DNA of 64,000 bases from Spirodela intermedia (taxonomy: Eukaryota; Streptophyta; Magnoliopsida; Alismatales; Araceae): positions 3,950,169 to 4,014,168 of the forward strand of contig LR746276.1 of assembly GCA_902729315.2 (NCBI GenBank), in the 5' to 3' direction. The position numbers were made by a program, and so were the translations under genes. Below the pieces are notes generated by a model. It did no database searches and was not told the origin of the DNA. It saw only the letters and a program-made list of their open reading frames with translations. The first letter of the stretch is position 1. The number at the start of each line of letters is the position of its first letter. Of this stretch, positions 24,501-37,672 are shown one piece after another.

Positions 24501-25706
24501 CCCGTTTGGCTTCTTCGTGTTTATGCCTGTCGTCTTTCCTTTTCACTAGGAACATGTTGTGCATCTTTCATGGCCCTAAACACTAAGAATAAGGATGCCC
24601 TTAACGATCATTGCTTCTTCTCTATTTTATGTTTAGATGACAGGGTGGATCTCCTTCCCCCATCCTCCAGTCCTACGCAAAAGGAGCCATGGCTTATTGC
24701 CATGACTTTGATCGTCAGCAACGTTCCCCCTAGGTTAGAGACATAATTTCTTCATTCTGGGTGAATCGCAGCCAGGCGCTCCCAGCTTAACCAATATGGA
24801 TGGGGAACACGATCTCAGACTAACATTTTGGTGACGGTACGAAGAGGGAGATTGCTCAAGAAGATGAAATAATGGGACAAGGTCAAACCCTGAGAGACGC
24901 GACTTTTTCATGTGATCGGTGGCGTTGGATGGAGCTGTGACTTTGGAAATATTCTAGTTCCGAACTACTTAGAAAATAGGCGAACGTAGACTAGAAAGAT
25001 TAGGGACAGGTGGAGAGTAGTATAACAAATAAGCCTAGGGCTTTTGGTTCTTCTTCTTCATCATCTGATCTTTTGGACTTGTCATACTATCGGCCTTATT
25101 GAGATTTATGTTGTGGAATCTCTGCATGGCTTCTCCTGTTGCGATATCTGGTGAAAGAGGATCTTTGATCCTGGCAGATATGCTCTCTGGTGTTGGTGGC
25201 GGGGATCCTACTTTGCTTGAGAAGTGCTGCCAAGATTACCCATAAAGCTCAAGCCATCACCAGCCATGCTGCCAAGTGGCACGCGTTCGCCACCATTGAC
25301 TCCTGCGACGAGGGTTCCAACCGCATTCATCCTGTGGACAATCTCGATGAGTCGTCGGACTACGAAGAGCTCGGTGACGACGATGACCTTGAAGACACCA
25401 AGATCCTCCAGCCCCGTGCAAACATCATGTCCTTTCAGAAGAGGCAGGCGCTGGGTGAGCACCCGTCTCGACTTCGTCTTCAATGGCTTCTTGCTGCGTA
25501 AATAACGAGAGCCTGACGCAGAGAGCTTCATGCTGGGTGCAGTGACGTATCTGGAGAACAACAGAGCGGGCATCACGGTGTTCGGCTTCATGGTTGACCG
25601 GGCATGGCTGCATATGATCTTCGGCGTCGAGTTGTCGCTCGTCCTGTGGCTACTGGGGAAGACGGTCGGCATAAGCCGCAATATGACCTCCCTCATCTGC
25701 CACTAA
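21527..25706 (+). CDS. DUF3537 family multi-pass membrane protein
   Basis: Plant membrane protein of unknown biochemical role; the family includes Arabidopsis MRB1 as I recall it. Exons: 21527-21979, 23885-24331, 25178-25454, 25543-25706, joining in frame to 446 residues. Family landmarks in order: SFRSWLQWMCVDQS (about 43-56), YDAVVQLSLSSVAALSF, FLSLDKLCRESE, IPFLGNPYVSD, FELCSWLYRT, LFRLICFLQILRLQDFA, LAEHLRIRRQLR, KITHKAQA, MSFQKRQAL, then ENNRAGITVFGF and LSLVLWLLGKTVGIS near the end. About six hydrophobic segments are visible. An acidic, less conserved loop lies in exon 3. All donors are GT and acceptors AG. Intron 1 is 1.9 kb. The length is normal for the family. Confidence 0.92.
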
Positions 25707-25956
25707 TAGGGCTTGGCGTGTATATTGATTCCTATTCTTTTTGTCTATCTTCTTGGGTGCCTGTGGAAGTGGCTCGTTACTTTTGCCGACCGAACAGGCT
25801 TCGAAGTCGTCTCTGGGCCTAACGAGTGGACAGCAGGCTGCGCCGGAAGGGGAACCGCTTCAGGAGTGTGCTATTGAGGCGGGCGAGCACTTGTTGATTA
25901 GCCAGATGATCAAGAAACCCAAAAGACATGTTGAGAAGGCGAGGGTGAGATTGGTT

Positions 25957-25981
25957 AGAGAGAGAGAGAGAGAGAGAGAGG
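25957..25981. repeat. GA dinucleotide microsatellite
   Basis: About twelve GA repeats lie 250 bases downstream of the DUF3537 stop codon, probably in or just beyond the 3' UTR. Confidence 0.85.
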
Positions 25982-25999
25982 GGACAAGCATCGGGTCTG

Positions 26000-27360
26000 G
26001 CCAATTTTCACTTTTAACCTTAACCATGGGATTGAAGCCTAATAAATGTAAGATAGAGTTGGGCTCTACATAAGTATTTTCATAAAAATATGAAGCCAGG
26101 TCGAGGTTTAATACTCATTAAAGTCACATTACCCGCTCTCAATTTAAGTTGCAAGTAGAAGGCATGGTTATTGCAACAACTCCAATGATGTAATAGGTAA
26201 ATCGATGACGATCTAATCGTGAGTTTTAGGTGATGGTTAGTCTAATTTTATCTACCGCACTCTACTTGTGATGGGATTGGTCATCTTTGGTGACACCAAG
26301 CAGCCTACAAGACGTGTAAGTACTTAACGGGTAGTGTGCTCCTCTGACATAAAATTACACTATGGAGCGGAGGCCAGCTTACTCAACTAGCCCACAAGTT
26401 TCTTTCATTTATATGGAAGAACCCTCATGACTTTTCCTTAGTTACCCTGAGGATTAGCTCGCCCAAATCCTTGACTGAACAGCTTCACAATGTGGAGTTC
26501 GACGATTATGATTGCAACTATCCCTTTGATAGGGCAGTGCAGCAATTTCCTTTATAAGATAGTTAAACATCTTGTTAACCCTGTTTCACTACCATGCGTA
26601 CGCTTACTTGTGAGCAGTGTCACCTCATGTCATTTGTGCATCGGTTATGTTACATTTCGCTATGCCATGCTGTTTTGTGCCAATGCCATGACATGGTGTC
26701 TTGCTTCATGACAATGACATCTAAGGTTCGCAAAAAGCTTCCATGAACCTTCTTCTATCTTGATGGAGTTGTTTGTCCGAGTCACACATATTCATGTAGG
26801 AGTCTCTTGGGCTGTGAACGTGCCATGCCATGGCAGCATATACAACCTATTTATGTCGATGGGGTGCCTCCCCTAAACCCACTATGCTCTGCATGTGTTG
26901 GACCATGCCATCGCACGTGTGCCCACACAAGCTCATGTCGATGGTGAGGTCTATGACGCAAAACCTCATTCCTCCATGCAAGGAATGTGATGTGGGTCTA
27001 GGATTGGGAGAGGATCAAAGTGGTAGAAGATGGATGCACAAGTGGGCAAAATAGAGTGAGAGAGAGAGAAAAGGAGAGGGAGAGATATCAGGGGGAGATA
27101 TATAGTTAGAGATCTGTGTGCGAGAGAAAGAGAGGATGAATCATATATAGAATACTAGTAAAAAAAATTGGGATAGGCGTAGAAATTGTTTGCTATATAT
27201 ATATACCTTCAAAATCTGAAAGTGTGGAGTAAAAAAGTTTGAAGTTCCAAAATATATCCAAACACTCAAATCTAGCTTAGCAGGTCCGAGCTGAATAGAT
27301 GAGATGTTATTCTCATGGAACTAGTAAGTGTTTTCTTTTGCAACCGATCATTTGGTTTTG
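26000..27360. other. Intergenic region, no gene recognised
   Basis: Moderately AT-rich DNA between the DUF3537 gene and PTOX. The frames present (60-75 codons) resemble no family. A GA-rich tract lies at 27055-27085. Nothing further can be supported. Confidence 0.4.
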
Positions 27361-27361
27361 G

Positions 27362-27565
27362 TAGGACGCCTCGTAAAACTTAATGGGCCTGACAAAAAAG
27401 GAGCGTTCCTGAATTCTCTTCATTCCCCGCGCTCATACTGGGTGGCGTATGAACGTACCATATCCGAGACAAGCCCGCATTAGTCCCAAATGGGGGGACT
27501 TTCGTATAGCTGAAAGGATTATTTGGGTTAGAATCAAATGGGTGTTAGCTTTACGAGGCATCCTA
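27362..27565. mobile_element. Candidate MITE with 16-bp terminal inverted repeats
   Basis: The left end GGACGCCTCGTAAAAC (27364-27379) is mirrored at the right end by GCTTTACGAGGCATCC (27548-27563). As inverted repeats they differ at two of 16 positions. Both ends are bordered by TA (27362-27363 and 27564-27565), as expected for a TA target duplication. The interior, about 170 bases, has no coding potential. The size and TA borders suggest a miniature inverted-repeat element of the Tc1/mariner type, but the termini are not the classic Stowaway sequence, so the family is open. It lies 110 bases upstream of the PTOX TATA box. Confidence 0.55.
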
Positions 27566-27673
27566 TAATGCTCTCATCAGTAGAGGGTATTCTCCGAATT
27601 CCCTGGGGGCTGGAAAACGATGGAAAAGTCTATGTTGACCGAAAAATTGAGGATCTTTGCCCGAATTCCGTCG

Positions 27674-27682
27674 TATAAATAT
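27674..27682 (+). promoter_or_regulatory. Probable TATA box of PTOX
   Basis: TATAAATAT lies 118-126 bases upstream of the PTOX ATG at 27800 and matches the plant TATA consensus well. It implies a 5' UTR of roughly 90 bases. Confidence 0.7.
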
Positions 27683-27799
27683 CACTCAGAGGCGGCGAAA
27701 CTCGAATTCTCCTCGTCGTGCTTTTCTTTCCGGGTCTGCCGTGCGTTTGTAGGAGGTTTCTTCTGCTAGGTGGGCAGAGGGGGGAAACGGAGAGAAGAC

Positions 27800-30700
27800 A
27801 TGGGCACCGCCGCTCTTTCGTCTCCCCCTCGTGCCTTGTCAATGGGTGCTGCTCCACCCCGCACAAGGATCACCGGGTGTCCCATCTCCGCTGCGATTGT
27901 CTTCAACCCGTTTTCGCACAATTCGCTTTCTCTCGCTTCTAAGCCTCCGTTGCCGCCCAGATGGTTTCTGCGTTCGAGGTATTCAGTCTTTGATATATGC
28001 TGAATTCAAATGTTGCAATTATGGCAAGTACCAACGACAACGTTATATTGAGTAAGAAAAATTCTGAAGACGAGTGCATTTGGGGAGGACCGGCGTTATT
28101 GCCTTACACTGAACAGACTATTATACCAATTTCTGTCAACGTTCTAAAGGAATTTTCGGGTGGAGGGAAGTTTTAAGCTCATTGGTGCAGTGTTTACTAT
28201 GGCTCATTGTTCCTTGGCCTTCTCGTCATCTGAATCACCGTTTTCCATACGGAACTTGTTCGAATCCTTATCCTTATTTTCTGCTCTTTTAGGAGATCCT
28301 GTTATATCTAACAATCTGTTCTAGGTCTTTCGTATTCTATAGACTAATCGGGTATAAATATCTTCTTCAGTGTGTGGTTCGAGTTTTCTTTTTTTCATTG
28401 GTTTCTTTCCATTTCTCTCAATAAATTCAGAACTTATTTTGTGACCTCAAAATCATCTATGACTGGGGAAAGGCTCTTCTGAATAATGTTTCTTCTGTGG
28501 ATGCTCGTGTCATGCATTTCCTTTTTACTCTGCCGTGGTGCCACACCAGAAGTCCTTCGCTTGTTCTTGTGCTTCTTCCTTCTCCGATGTATTTCATATC
28601 TTAGAAGTTCACGTATGGATCTGTATGCTTTATACTGGGCAATTTTAGCGGTTTTACAAAGGGACCCTTTAAAATATAATCCACATTGTGGTCGGATTCT
28701 TTATTCCTTCTAAAAATAATTGGTCTCCTATTCTTCTAAATTTGGTTATTTTGTTTTTAGGCTTAGAAAATCATTTCAGATTGGGGCTACAAGTTTGAAT
28801 GAAAAGGAGAAGGTCAGTCTGGATGATTTCGATGTGATGAAGAGCTTTCCTGTTCATGATGCCAGTCAGGGTACTGCGGATTCACTAAGTGATACACCTG
28901 GCGTTTTTGAGACATGGGCCATCAAGTCTGAGCAGTTAGTGAATGTTGCCCTTACTGTACGTGTTTTCCTGCACTCTCATTCGTTAACTTCATCAATGAT
29001 ATTGGTAATGCGTACGAGTGTTTAATAAGACAAACTGTTTTTACCATACAACCTCACAAAAGTTTATTCATTTGTGAAACGTCTTGTTATTCTGGTAAAA
29101 TAAAATTCTATACACATTGACAAATTTATATTGGCTAATATTAATCTTGCTGTACAGGATTCAGTTATCAAGATCCTAGATGCTTTCTATCATGATAGGC
29201 ACTATGCAAGGTTCTATGTATTGGAAACTATTGCGAGGGTGCCCTACTTTGGTAAGTCTGCATGTGAATCCGCACAAATGGATGTGCTTTTCTCTCTTTG
29301 AAAAATTATTCCATTTCTCTTTATTTAATTTTCTGCAGCGCCATTTTTTTCGAACTTTCGTAATTCATTTTCAGTGAATTTTTTTCACTGAGTGAATTAC
29401 CTAACTAATTAATTTCCCTACACTTGTGATTACTGGTTATTTTATCTTGGGCCAAGTTGCTGAAAGCCTTCTCTATTTTGCACGGCAGCCTTTATATCAG
29501 TTCTGCATTTGTATGAGAGCTTTGGGTGGTGGAGAAGAGCAGATTATCTGAAAGTGCATTTTGCTGAAAGCTGGAACGAGCTACATCACTTGCTAATCAT
29601 GGAGGTCTCATTTTGCCCATTTGATTCTGTTTCTTTTCCTTTTCCTTTACTATTGTTATATAAATATGTGCATCTGTCATGAAATAGTAGGAACTTCTAT
29701 CTTTAAACAGTCAAGAAGAGATACGTTCTAGTATCATGGATGTTCTAACCCTAGTCTATGAAATATAACATTATTTGAAGTACAAATCCACCAGTCTTCC
29801 TTTCCTTAAGTAGTTGCTATTCTCTCCTCTCTTCCCTTGTACGGAATTTAGAAAACTCTTTCACTTAAAAAATAGAAACAGCACACAAAATGGGTATATT
29901 TTCAATGAGATTTCCATTCTCACTTCTGATCTTTTCCCTCTTTGTAGCTTGAGTCATCCCGCACGGAAGTCTCCTCTTCTGTGGTTACCATCCCGCACTC
30001 TTAAACGAAAACTGTGCAGCTTCCATGAAATAATGACTGGAATAGGCTCAAGGATGAATGGAAATTTTCCTTACACCTTTATGATCAAGGGAATCTATCT
30101 GAATCTTATTTAGCATGAAAAGTGAAGACTGAGACACGTTTTGTTAGGCTTTTTATTTCCCAGTTTTTGGAAAAGCTTCAGTAATAATCTACTCAAAAAG
30201 TTCGGCAAGCTGATGATATCATTTTTTTTTCCAATATGATTTCATTTGTCTAAGAATCTTATAAATCAGCCAGTTTGTATTCTTTGAGTTGGAGCCGTCA
30301 CACTGGCTACTTAGTATTTTTAATATTGTAGCTTTTTCTTTCTTTCTCTTTCTTTGCAGGAACTCGGAGGGAATGCTCTGTGGTTTGACAGACTCCTTGC
30401 CCAGCATATTGCAATCTTTTATTACTTCATGACCGTTTTTATGTATGCTCTGAGCCCGAGAATGGCATGTAAGTAATACAATATGCAATGGCACATTCAT
30501 TGAGCCTTTTCACTTATACTCATAACATGTTTGATTAGAAATATTGTACAAAATGTTGGATTGTGCATATATTTGCAGGCGATATTTAGAAATGAATTAA
30601 ACCACTAGCTTTTATCTGAGTCATGGAAAATGATACGCATTAAAAGGGAACAGACTTATGCAGTCGACTAGGAAGAGGTAGGATACAAAGATGAAATGCC

Positions 30701-33700
30701 ACTAACTCATTCACAGTTGTGGCCATCAAAATTTGAGACCTGAATGATATGTGGGTATATCTAGCAAAAAGATCAGGACATAGGTTCAAAATGATGAGAA
30801 GGAGGTTGGTGGGTTTTGGATTGTGAAAAAAGTGGTTGACGTTTGAATGACACAGACCAGATGTTGCAGAGGTCAATTGGAAGGTCACAAGAATGGAGTG
30901 AGATGGAGCGTGTATCTCAATGATGTAATGATATGCAAGCGAGTTCTGCTTCGTGTAACCTGTACCAACTCTGATTTTCACTATCCATTTACGGAACCAG
31001 TTTTATGCTGAGAGATGGAAACAGCTTCTGCTTAGTCTAATCAAGACCAATTCTGATTGTACTATCCATCTATGAGAACCATACGAAGCTTTTCTGGAAA
31101 CTTTTATTAACGGATTACCACCTGTTGCTTAAAGTGGGCTGGAGGAGTAGAACAAAGTGTTGTGCTAGGTCATGGTTATAATCATGTAATGGGTGTCCAT
31201 GGGGAAGGCTTTGTGTTCTAAGCAAATGGCGAGTCTCCTTCAGTACACATATCCATTTTGCTCTTGGTAATTTGTGATCTGTGATGGATTACTCTGACTT
31301 CTTTTTCATGGGTGACCATGATTTCTCATGCCAAATACGTTGATGTTTGAGTGATGGTATGACGCAAACTGCTTGAAACATCCCTTACTGATGGTCCATT
31401 ATATTCCATCTGATTTTTATATGGAATACTCATGCCACATGTTTGGATCTTCACAACAATCATATGAATACTTATTAGATTCCGTATTATCATGCTATAC
31501 CCCGTCTCATCTTTTATCTAACTTTATTTATTTTAGTGAATTTATAATGCACGCATTACACATGCTTGAATATTAGTTCAATTAATTCTGTGGAAGATTT
31601 GTGAAGGTCATTAATAATGTAACGAATAGAATGATTTATTTTGCTTTTTATCAGTGTTTATTTATAGATGATGTTTTGTCATTTACCACCTTTATTTTGT
31701 GGGAGCTGAGTGATTTCATTCATGCTAAGTCAAAGTTGCATCTTGATCAGTTTGCCCTTTATGGCTTGGTTTTTAGATTATTTAGTTTTAGCTTTCTTGG
31801 AAACTAGTTGAATTAGTGATGAGCGCTCTTTGTTAGTCATCTAAGTCCCCAAACGTTATTATACTCCTATTTTTTAGTCTCAGAGTCTAATCATGTACCT
31901 AGCATCTAATTTAAGCAAAAAAGAATAAACTATCCTCATAATTTATTCAACTTTTCTCTCGATCTGCTTACTTCTGCTGGGCGACGAGAATGCTAGAGTT
32001 GTGGCAGCCCTAGTCATGGGCCAGTGGCCCTTCTCTTTTGGGTCCATTGGTGCCGTATTCTTGCTTCCATCCCCTCTCCAGACCGGAGGACAGAGAGAGA
32101 GAGGCCCCGTTTCCACTGTTACCCCATCTTCCCACCACCGTCCCCTTGCTGGACAGAAGAGCATGAAAGAGAGAGGAAGGGAGGGAGAGATGAAGGGTGA
32201 AGGGCTCTTGCAACCAACCCTGGTTTTCCATGGTGGGCCAATGGAGAGGGGCCAGAAAACTTTCTGTGTCTTCCGTTTCTCTCCTTCCTCTCTCGCAGGG
32301 GGACCAGAGCAGAGCAGAGAGATGGTGCCCATGGAAAGGGGAGAGAGGGATAGAGAGAGAAAGATGAAGTGGGGAGAAAGGGACGATGGCCCCTCTCTAT
32401 CATTGGCCGTTTCTCTGTTGACACTATCCTGTCTGGAGAAACGAGGCCAATGGAAATTGGCCATTCGCTCGTTCTCTATCCTAGCCTATTTTACCTCCTC
32501 TCTGATAAGGGTACTGCCGGGAAGATGGAATCATGGGAGAGAGGGTTCATCAGGCGGGTCTTTCTCACTTCGCTTTCTCTGTTTGTTCACTGCCATTTGG
32601 AGAAACAAGGCCAACAGATAGTAGCTCTGGCCCTTCCTCTGATCCTTTCTCTGACCTTCCTCTACATGGTGATTTTTAGTACTAGCTGGGTGTAACACAA
32701 GATTGTAGAGGTTCTTCCAGATTCTTCAAGATCTCTTGATGAGCAGGGAAAAACCTTGCTGGTTTCAAGTTTTATGCTTGAACAACTGGGGTCCCTCTAT
32801 AGGGAATAATTTAAATAACGAGTGTTTGAAGAATGCTTTCTATTATCATTTTTATGGGCCGGTCCAACAGGGAGAACGGATGAGGCCTCATGTTGACTGC
32901 CGACCTTAACCCCTGGAAGCTGCTGGTGAGATTCGCTGCAATTGCTACAGCTACTACTATGGCAGAAATTTTTGTGGGCATATCTTTCAATCTCACAGAT
33001 CTGCCCCATGTTGGTTGAGAAGACATTTGTGATGCTGAAGAAAGCGCCCAGGGTCCAGACCATGACTAAAAAGGGACCAAGCGGAGCTGGTGGGATTTAG
33101 GGTCATGCGCTGATCCCTCCAGTTGCTGATTGGCAAGAGAAGCTTTTCCCTATCTTAAGGAAGCATTGGTCTTCACCCTTTGTTTGTAGGGAAAGTAGAG
33201 CAGGAAGTCAAGGAATGAGCTTTGCAAATAGAAAGGAAGGAATGGATTGGACGCAGTACATGCACACAAACTAAATAAATATGAAGCTGGAAATAACATG
33301 ATGGTGCTAGAGACTTATAGTAGTTGGGTTAACATCATACCCACTCTGCTCCTCTAGAAACCAAGAAAGATGACGAATGCATGCAGAGATTTGAAGCTAG
33401 TTGCACTTGGTTTGACGAATCGACACTGTGGAGAGATTGGAAGACAAGAAACATGTGAAAAACAAGACAAGGCTTAGGTAGTTCCTATGGATGACTTGAT
33501 TTGACAATCCATTCTTAGAAGAAAATGGAACAAATTCCACTGCATGTTAGAAAAGTTTAACAATTCTAAACGGCATGCCCTGCCAATAGAGTGGGACAGG
33601 CGTCAGCACATTTTCATAACGGGAAAATTCCAAGACCTTGAAACACTAAATTTGCAGTGCAACTTTTAGAGTTTTTTCTTTTGTCTCAAAGACCTTGAAA

Positions 33701-36700
33701 CACTTTTTCAATAAATCCACGTTTTCCTCTGCCTTTTTTCTCACATTTCTATTTCACTGTACTTTCTCTTAAATTTATTCTGTCTTCGCATCATACCTGC
33801 TGTAAAAATGGGCTTTTCCCTAACCATCCAGTAGAGTCTGGTCTATGACTAAGTTGAGTGTTGGCCGTCTGTTTACTTGATTGAAGGCTGATGTGTAGTT
33901 CGATATTAACTGTAGAAAGAAAAATTCTCATACTTACGAGTTTATCTTCATCTGATGCAGACCATTTTTCGGAATGTGTTGAAAAGCATGCATATTCTAC
34001 ATATGACAAATTTGTAAAGCTCCATGGTGGTAAGTGCCGATTTTTCTTTACACAGCTTTAAAGGACCTTCCCAAAAATGATAAGCTTTTTGTCAGTTTCA
34101 TATTTTTTTACATCTGAGTGATAAGCTTTTCAGTACATCTGAGTTTTTTAGTGTTAGTTCAGAGATTTATGTCACTTATTTGTATGAAATAATCAGCAGG
34201 GCCTCTAGTTATAATCCAGATGTTCTATCTAATGAGAAAGCTGCCTCCAGAAATATAGGGAATAGTCTTTCATTCTTGGATATATAATTACATATCTTTT
34301 CTTTTATTTCCATACCAGAATTTTTGTTACGAACTGGAAATATTATGATTCTGCTGTCAGTGTTGACCATGGTACCAGAGAGACATTGGCGCGACTGCTG
34401 TACTATGACTTTTAAGGCAGATGGTCGTAGCTAAAATTCTTTGAATTACTTTCTTTATATTGCTTGACTTGCCTATCAGCTGTCAACAGAGCTAACCGGA
34501 AATATGCTAATTGGTAGCGAAAGGGAGGTCCATATATGATCCAAAAGATTTCTAACAGAAATGGCTTGATATTTTCAGAAATCAGGCTTCAAGCCGGCAC
34601 AAAACCTGGATAGGGTCACACAGCATACCCTTTCATCTTATAACAAATCTTCATTTCCCCATTTTTTTTGTGTTAAAAATCTGAGAGTGAACTTTATGAT
34701 ATGAGATCAAACAAAATAGAGGTGACTCCAATGACATTCTTGCCCCCCTTTCTATCGTTTTTATTTTTCTCTCATGGGAGGTTACAACCAGTAGTCGGGG
34801 GAGTTTCCCTCTCTATTTTATGGCTAAGAATATTATTTACACCAGATGCACATCTATAGTGGCGATTTTAAGACTGGGTATATACACTGGAACCGATCTT
34901 AATAACTTAACACACCTCGTGTTTGTCACTACATTTCAGGAAAATGTTGGCATACGCCTAAGAAAAAAAATGTTTGTGTTTTTATGGTATAAGGTAGTGA
35001 ACTATTGTTATCTAATGATCGCGCAAGACGGGACACAATCACTCTGATGCAGCCTCTTCAACCTTGCCCAGTTTCTTCTCTTCATTGTGATCCATGCCGT
35101 AGGGTGCCACAACTGCTTCTCTTTATCATGGTACCATATTCCGGGAGGTCACCAAAATTATTCTACCACCTGCCGCATGCCTCTTCTTACAGTCAACTGC
35201 AAGAAGCTATTCTCTCATCCCTTTAACCTTTCTCAGTCTGCTGCATTGCATAGGGAGATCCCAGTGCCGCATTGTATGATGATTATATCGACTCTGAGTT
35301 GGATCTACCCCCTACTGGCTCACTAGATTTCCAGACCAAAATGTGACTGGAGTTCTGCAGTTCTTTTCTTTGTTTGCATCCACCATACACCAGATGTCTC
35401 ATTCAAATTGAACTGATTTATGTTCTGGGCATTGCGTTCAATCTGCTGTGCTCACCAAATACCACCAATTGGGAGGTTACCAGTGAAGCTGAAAAGTCGG
35501 GTCATCTGTCTGCACATTGTTCTCTCTGAAGCCTCTCTCTGTAATTGTAACTCCGGTACCTGAAATAATAGGCTACTGAGTGTTTGAGAGGGAAATATTT
35601 GAACGACACAGAGCTAATCTTTCTGTGCTTGGTAGTCGCGTTTATGGAATGTAGAATCAATATATCTTATAGGATTCTTCACGTTTTATCTTACGCCTGG
35701 AATTCATTATTTGGAGATGGGTCAACTGCAATTCCATGCTTAGAGTTCTTGGACGTAGTTTGCTGCAAGTACACATTTGGGCAGAGTTCTTGGACATGGT
35801 ATGACAAATTTGGACATAATTTGCCGCAACCCAAGTCAATTAAAATTACCACAACTACTACAATGACACATAGTTGGCCAACTATCAGCTTGGACACGTG
35901 TTTGGAGTTCTTTGGTGGTGCTAGCTTAGATTTCATGACTGTGATGAGTTAGGAAATGTTTTCCTAGATCGAAAGGATCTCTAATCTATGTGGTTCTTAG
36001 AGAATGATGGGATAAAATCCTTCAACTACAACAAGCTTTCTCTCGTACCCACGTTCTCCACCTTCATAAAATGGAGCCTGATAAGAGAACAGTCACTCCA
36101 TCTAAATGTAATGATCCATCAGGGACTGAACATTGATAGCGGTGGTTTATTCGCAGAACCATTGCCGATTCTTCTGGATGGTCTTTTGAAGCAGACATTT
36201 AAGTAGATATAACGTAAATAATTAAAAAGTTTCCATCTTTTTCTTAGTTTACTCGATCTCGAGAATTCAATCCAGATGGATGAGTAAAGTGTTCTTACAG
36301 AAGGATCCATTGTTTGCCATGCAAGAGTGATCAATCTGCTTATTGTCAGGCTCATAGACTTTGGGCTATTTTAATCCGAAAAACATAGTCTATTCTTCGT
36401 CTACTTCACAATTTTGATGATTTCGTTACTTGGAATTGCTTCAGATGAATTGAAAAACTTACCTGCTCCAGAAGTTGCTATAAAGTATTACATGGGTGAA
36501 GACATGTATTTGTTTGGTAAGTGGATCTGAAAGGAGCACCATTTTGTAATCTTTATGCATCCTCAGTTTCACGCTCTGTTTCTGATTGTTTGCGTTTGAG
36601 CAGATGAGTTCCAAACAGCAAGAGCTCCCAATACCCGAAGACCGCAGATAGGTGCTTGCTACTGAACCAAAGTCATGTACCATCTGATAAATGGCTACTG

Positions 36701-36770
36701 TTTATGTGGCTATCTATTTTCTTAGGCTGGATCATTCTAAATTGGGCATTTATGACGGTTGTTGCTAATG

Positions 36771-36802
<32 letters not shown>

Positions 36803-37018
36803 GGGATGTCTTTAGAGAACCTGTACGATGTGTTTCTTAACATCAGAGACGATGAGGCTGAACACTGCAAAACCATGAAGGCCTGTCAGTCCCACGGCAA
36901 CCTCCAGTCTCCTCACTCAAATCCAGACTATCGTGAGGATGATTCGTGCACTGCCCTTCCGCAGACAGACTGTGAAGGTATTGTTGATTGCCTTAAGAAG
37001 TCTGTGACGTCTCAGTGA
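27800..37018 (+). CDS. PTOX: Plastid terminal oxidase (plastoquinol oxidase, IMMUTANS/AOX4 type)
   Basis: Thylakoid di-iron oxidase that passes electrons from plastoquinol to oxygen, needed for carotenoid desaturation and chloroplast development. Nine exons: 27800-27978, 28761-28956, 29158-29251, 29489-29604, 30360-30468, 33961-34029, 36445-36516, 36604-36651, 36816-37018, giving 361 residues. Residues 1-60 are Ser/Ala/Pro/Arg-rich, as in a chloroplast transit peptide. The iron ligands expected from Arabidopsis IMMUTANS are all present at a constant offset of 12: Glu148, Glu187, His190, Glu239, Glu308, His311. Exon 8 encodes the 16-residue segment ([16 protein letters not shown]) that is special to PTOX among alternative oxidases. 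Every split codon joins in frame. Introns 5 (3.5 kb) and 6 (2.4 kb) are large. The start is the first ATG of the frame, 118 bases after the TATA box. Confidence 0.95.
30469..33960. other. PTOX intron 5 (3.5 kb) with a GC-richer, transposon-like island
   Basis: The flanking intron DNA is AT-rich, but about 31940-32700 is purine-rich on one strand, rich in GAGAG, and carries a 206-codon plus frame (32001-32621) and a 173-codon minus frame (32464-31943). Neither protein resembles a known family. Similar phrases recur inside it: GGAGAAACGAGGCCAA at about 32437 and GGAGAAACAAGGCCAA at about 32598. I read it as an inserted, possibly non-autonomous repeat rather than a gene, but found no clean terminal repeats. 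Confidence 0.4.
36774..36802. repeat. Poly-T tract before PTOX exon 9
   Basis: About 29 consecutive T bases end 13 bases before the exon 9 acceptor (ATGTCTTTAG) and would serve as its polypyrimidine tract. It is a likely site of allelic length variation. Confidence 0.85.
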
Positions 37019-37626
37019 TGATCAATGGAAACCCTCATGACCAAAATACCCATGACCTTTTGTTTAGTGCGGATGCATGCATTCAATATTGCACATAAAA
37101 ATTCAACCATGTAAACAAATACGAAAAACATTAGAACACAAAGGGTGATATTTGTAAAGAAATTGGGGAAGAACAGGGCTTTGCAGAAGATGTTTCATTC
37201 GCTGTTCCTTGTCAGTCTCTACCCCAGTTGAATGGTGATCTGTTTCTGTATCCCTTTTTTCATATGAATAAAACAGTTAATCCCTTGCATCATTAGTCTT
37301 TCTAATTGCCAGATGAATGGCTTCCGTTGTTATGTTTTTGTCTCAAGCTTCTAGAAGATGATCACATCTCTGCTGAATATTCGTCAATTAATCACAAACT
37401 CATGAGTTGGCGTCAATTGGGCAAGAAAATAATCAAGTGATGGCGAATAGGTGAGAAGGCAGAGATCAGCTCTCACGCCTGACGTGCTATCATGGAACTG
37501 GGTCAACATGTTCAGGAGCTCATCTTTGCCTAGTAGATGCATCATGGGCATGATGGTAGACCTTTTACATTTATGGCAACGATGGAGGTGGTTTGTGCGG
37601 CAATTGGTGTTTGACTTTTCAGTGTA

Positions 37627-37672
<46 letters not shown>

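Noticed and set aside
26830-27054. 74-codon frame between the DUF3537 and PTOX genes
   Set aside because: No family resemblance, no splice context, and a Cys/Met/Trp-rich sequence typical of chance frames.
32001-32621. 206-codon frame in PTOX intron 5 as a nested gene
   Set aside because: No recognised domain, strong GAGAG bias, a competing long frame on the other strand and no promoter; treated as a repeat-like island instead.
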